Source: Pelodera strongyloides
Lineage: Eukaryota > Nematoda > Chromadorea > Rhabditida > Rhabditidae
Assembly: GCA_036852015.1 (NCBI GenBank)
Contig: JAANDG010000296.1
Coordinates: 62,001-126,000, forward strand
Reading direction: 5' to 3'
Length of the DNA: 64,000 nt
The notes under the pieces were generated by a model. It was given only the letters and a program-made list of their open reading frames with translations. It did not search any database and was not told the origin of the DNA. Shown piece after piece: positions 60,384 to 64,000 of this stretch. The translations under genes and the position numbers were made by a program. Position 1 is the stretch's first letter. Each line of letters opens with the position of its first letter.

Positions 60384-62379
60384 CGTAATTTTCCTCTGTT
60401 CGGCTCTTCCCCGCCGTTTCTCATAGCGAGGAGGAGGAGTGGGCCCGGAAGAAGGGGAAGTACCATTTACGCTCACTGAAAAAATAATTCCTTAGACTAG
60501 TATATCAGCCTTACAAGCCTTTGTTAGCCTTACCCTCGTAGCCTGGCTTGGTTGAGCTGCGTACTGATATTGACGGTATAACATATCACAAATGGATATT
60601 CCTAAATGACTATGACCCACGCGCCCTCTTCGACTGTGAACGTCAGAATAGGTTCTTTGCTAACCAGCTGATCCGCGACAAATAAAACATTTTTGGAAAA
60701 TTGTCTTACCATTCGCAAGTTTTAGCACTATCTTAAAGCAGTATAACAGACGGTTTTTGAAACGTATGTTGAATGCATGCATGTCCATATATTATATGTA
60801 AATGATTATGCTTAGAATTAAATGCTAGCCCAATTAGAGCCCACTTACAATTAGCATAAACGCCTAGGAATACCGTTGTCCCATACATCTTACACCTACT
60901 TCAAAAAACTTACTCGGTGTAAACATGTGCAAAACACCAGTGCATTTCGATCGTCGGAATGAACGGGGTTTATTCGTTTCCACTTCGGCACACGCCATAA
61001 TACGGTAGGAAAAGGAAATGTATGCTAATTTTTCGGTATACTAAAATATTTTCTCACAATCAGTCGATGCGCGAATACTAACTAAGAAATAGCCCGACGG
61101 CGAAATCATTATGCATGCACAATTTTCAACGAGGAGCGAGGAAATCAAAATACTCAAAGACAAAAAAAATCGGTGTACGTACGTACGAGGATAAGAATAA
61201 GGGTGCAAAAAAAATAACTGTAAATTTGAATGAATACCAAGACAGTGTTTTCCAAGTAGGCAATCGATGAAGGGTAGAACATATAGTACATGATTATCAT
61301 TGAAATTGTAATAAAAACGTTTGTTAGGTATGCACATGGGTAAGAGTGGTAAGAGACTGCCGTATTTGGTATTCACTATATTCACTAGCTATTTGAAGGA
61401 CGATATCTGAAACGCTTCCAACTGTGACTTATCGGACTGGATTTATTTCGTTTGCTCCATACAATATGTACACAACAGAAACGCGTTTGCAGACGGAAAT
61501 CAGACTGTTTTGTTTGTTTATTTTGTAGATCAAATAGTATTTGGGTTGGGTTATAAATAGTATAAAAAATATTTGGTTTATAAATGAAAATAAGATTAAA
61601 GGCTTGGCCCATGAAAAATACTAATACAGTATCGGAATCTAGTAACTAAACTAAAACAGACAATACGACGATATTTCAATTAAAACATGAAATACGAAAT
61701 TTGTTTAATTTGAAAAAATTCCTATGCAATTTCATTTCGCTAGTGGAGTGGATGTGAATATTTTCATAGAAACGATGGGACAGATAGAAACTACACGTAA
61801 AAAAACGTTTTGCAAACATCGCCCAACCACACTATAACATAACAAAACCTTATCAAAAAGAGTATCCAATCCAAGACTCAAAATCATTAGGAAATGTGTG
61901 GAATCAAACCGTTTTATGAATTACATATGTTCAAAATTTGCTTCTCTATAATGATTGCCGTTTGTGGCTGGATTATCAGCTATATAGTTTTTTTTTTAGG
62001 TTTTATTTGTGGGATAAAAAGTAACAAAATAGGTCAATCGAAACACGAGTCTGCTTCGCAACAAGAAATACTTTCACAAAATATCACAATGAAAAGTTTA
62101 ATACATTTTTTCAAGGGAAGTTACTAAAAAATTGGGCAAATGGGCAAATCGTTAAATGGTGCAGCAAAAAGTTTTCCATAAAAATTGAAAATAACTATTT
62201 GCATCAGGAAAAATAATAGAAAAGGAAAAAAATAGAAGTATAGGAAAAAAGAAAAAAAAAGAAAAAAAGGCATGAAAATAAACAGTCAATAAAAAGTCAA
62301 TAATTAATATAAGCTCACCTAAAGATCCTAGTGAGATCATAGATGCATTTGATATCGATCTGCTAGGAGCGGGACCTTT
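60384..62379 (-). CDS. Ser/Pro/Arg-rich protein, two consecutive exons (partial)
   Basis: Exon 62379-62319 (after TTTTTTTCAG; phase 1 out before GTGAGC) reads KGPAPSRSISNASMISLGSL. Exon 60475-60384 (phase 1 in, 0 out before GTAAGG) reads SVNGTSPSSGPTPPPRYEKR, then RGRAEQRKIT. Frames match. The composition is that of a disordered, possibly phosphorylated region. A further candidate exon with a similar style (STSKSARSFGLYMLDL) ends at a GTGAGT donor near 63717. No domain is visible, so I give no function. Confidence 0.55.
60733..60890. mobile_element. Foldback MITE related to families A and B, decayed
   Basis: TTAA AGCAGTATAACAGACGG, then TTTTTGAAACGTATG on the left; the right arm (TGTCCCATACATCTTAC) is poorly conserved. 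Confidence 0.5.
60900..62318. other. Intron, AT-rich
   Basis: No exon, foldback or satellite that I can support. An A/G-rich tract lies at 62218-62270. Confidence 0.45.
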
Positions 62380-62414
62380 CTGAAAAAAATTTTTTGTTGT
62401 GGATCCTTTGATCT

Positions 62415-62520
62415 TTAAAGCGGTATGGCACCTGGTTTGTGAAACAACTACCTTCCCCTATGCTGTGTGCAAAAATGTGTGCGCCTCACAAAGAGGCATA
62501 GCTTCAATTTTTTACTAGCA
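62415..62520. mobile_element. Family A MITE, left half
   Basis: TTAA AGCGGTATGGCACCTGG, then TTTGTGAAACAACTACC; the mirrored end is missing. Confidence 0.55.
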
Positions 62521-62736
62521 CCTAATAAATGTGCCTAAAAGAAAATTTGCAATTACCGGAAGGCTAGTGAGATCAATTTGGTAGAGATGTTGTCGTTCCT
62601 GGCAAGTTATCATATTACAGTCTCCATGTAAATATACAGTATTCTCAGTTCCCTTACAAAGGGAAACCTTCCCAGCGGGAGCATGGTGGGAGAGCGAAAG
62701 AGATATGGGGCGATAGGAGAAATACCTAAAAAGGAC

Positions 62737-63101
62737 TTAAAGGGATCAGCTCACCTTAAATTGTGTCTGTTTTTTTTCGTTTCTTTATTTTCTATAAGGG
62801 ATAGTAAAAATTTGGAATAGAAAAAGTAGTGTTCAATTTCAATACTCACGAAGATATTGGGTGATAAAGTGGTGGATTGATCGGGCCGAAATGCAAAATG
62901 GGGAATTATCCTGCCTTGTTTGTATAGGATAATTGCCCTTTTTGCATTTCGGCCCGATCAATCCACCACTTTATCACCCAATATCTTCGTGAGTATTGAA
63001 ATTGAACACTACTTTTTCTATTCCAAATTTTTACTATCCCTTATAGAAAATAAAGAAACGAAAAAAAACAGACACAATTTAAGGTGAGCTGATCCCTTTA
63101 A
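62737..63101. mobile_element. Kolobok/T2-like foldback MITE, near-perfect 170-bp arms
   Basis: TTAA at both ends. AGGGATCAGCTCACCTTAAA is mirrored by TTTAAGGTGAGCTGATCCCT, and the arms match almost base for base up to a short loop at about 62905-62935 (GGGGAATTATCC...GGATAATTGCCC). This high identity suggests recent origin. Confidence 0.95.
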
Positions 63102-63110
63102 GATTGAACC

Positions 63111-63568
63111 TTAAAGGGAGAGGCCCACGAAGAAAAAGTTTACCTCAATTTACTTGCACAGAATGTCCGGAATTTTAGAAATATTACTGTAAAAACCGCA
63201 TTTCTTTGCACCTAGGACTCACAGAGTTATTCCCCGGCAAACAGTTCGGCCAGGTACCGTAGTCAGAATCAATTTTTGCGTTTTTAGGGCATTACAATGT
63301 TGGAAACGCTTTTTTATTATCGTAGGAATGTTCTTCATTCGTTTAACCATTATTATGTAGAGAAAGAATGTTAATGGACTGATATAAACCGTGAAAACGT
63401 ATTTTGACGTTGCTGCCTACGGTACCTGGCCGAACTGTTTGCGGGGGAATAACTCTGTGAGTTCTAGGTGCAAAGAAATGCGGTTTTCACAGTAACATTT
63501 CTGAAATTCCGGACATTCTGTGCAAATATATTGAGGAAAGCTTTTTTCTCGTGGGCCTCTTCCTTTAA
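63111..63568. mobile_element. Kolobok/T2-like foldback MITE
   Basis: TTAA at both ends. AGGGAGAGGCCCACGAAG is mirrored by CTCGTGGGCCTCTTCCT. The arms of about 160 bp (for example ACAGTTCGGCCAGGTACCGT) surround a unique middle of about 130 bp. Starts 9 bp after the preceding element ends. Confidence 0.9.
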
Positions 63569-64000
63569 GATTTTTGTCTGAAAAAGTGCGGGTGGGTGTA
63601 ACCCAAACCATAAGGATTAAATAACAAAATAGCGCAAAAACAAAAGCCAGGTATCTGTAAAAGCAATATGAAAAATCATTATAAGCAATATTAAATTATC
63701 GCTTATAATTAAGACTCACGTGAGATCCAGCATATATAATCCAAAGCTTCTGGCAGATTTCGACGTGGAAATAGTCGTGTAAACTAGCGCGAATTCGTCG
63801 AAAAACTTGAAATGTGCTTTTTTTATAAAACAAAAAAAAGATATGTGGTCCAAGTCCAAAGGCCAAACGGTTCGCATTCAGTCACCTACACTGAGGCCCT
63901 TTCAACATAGAACTCTGTAACTAAACCAAAACACAAAATTCTTTTTCAAATGCTTTGAAAACCTCACTAGAAACGTATTGGTTATAGCTACTCACTTATT

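Overview
This window is genomic DNA of a small animal, most likely a nematode or a close relative. Exons are short (about 40-250 bp). Introns carry GT...TTTCAG-like borders with little polypyrimidine tract. Repeats are dense, and a small secreted phospholipase-A2-like protein has the nematode-style cysteine layout. The phylum is an inference from these features. No bacterial gene, operon or CRISPR array is present. I rebuilt most exons from splice sites, reading frame and intron phase, because almost every long single ORF here is a repeat or a shadow.

Layout, left to right. A minus-strand gene (38-8207) encodes a MAM - LDL-receptor class A - MAM extracellular protein. A minus-strand multi-exon gene of unknown family (16201-21967) has one intron filled by a 2 kb satellite; its intron phases would allow it to be the 5' part of the MAM gene. 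A minus-strand Gln/Pro-rich gene with a charged coiled coil (22660-26856) resembles the N-terminal part of YLPM1. A possible small Cys-rich plus-strand gene lies at 27600-28191. A plus-strand ATAD5/Elg1-like PCNA unloader of 14 exons (28986-35285, 645 aa) keeps its PCNA- and SUMO-binding motifs but has lost Walker A and Walker B residues. It converges on a minus-strand secreted PLA2-like gene (36132-37427) in which the calcium-binding Asp is Val. The 3' exons of a plus-strand CNRIP1 homologue lie at 39322-41363. A young, internally deleted Ty3/gypsy LTR element with a 5-bp target duplication occupies 41943-43835. A minus-strand UBA - coiled-coil - RING E3 ligase resembling an IAP without BIR domains (47298-56826) carries a 5 kb composite satellite in its penultimate intron. 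Exons of a Ser/Pro/Arg-rich minus-strand gene lie at 59019-62379.

The dominant non-genic content is a set of foldback elements (MITEs) in several sequence families. They share one insertion rule: TTAA at each end, then AGC or AGG inward. They lie in introns and spacers, often within a few bases of a splice donor, and sometimes stand side by side sharing one TTAA. The AGG-type ends resemble the Kolobok/T2 superfamily. A second foldback family carries an expanding tandem array, which looks like a satellite being born from a MITE.

The genes do not form a pathway. The ATAD5-like protein acts on PCNA in the nucleus, the RING protein is a probable ubiquitin ligase, and the MAM/LDLa and PLA2-like proteins are extracellular.
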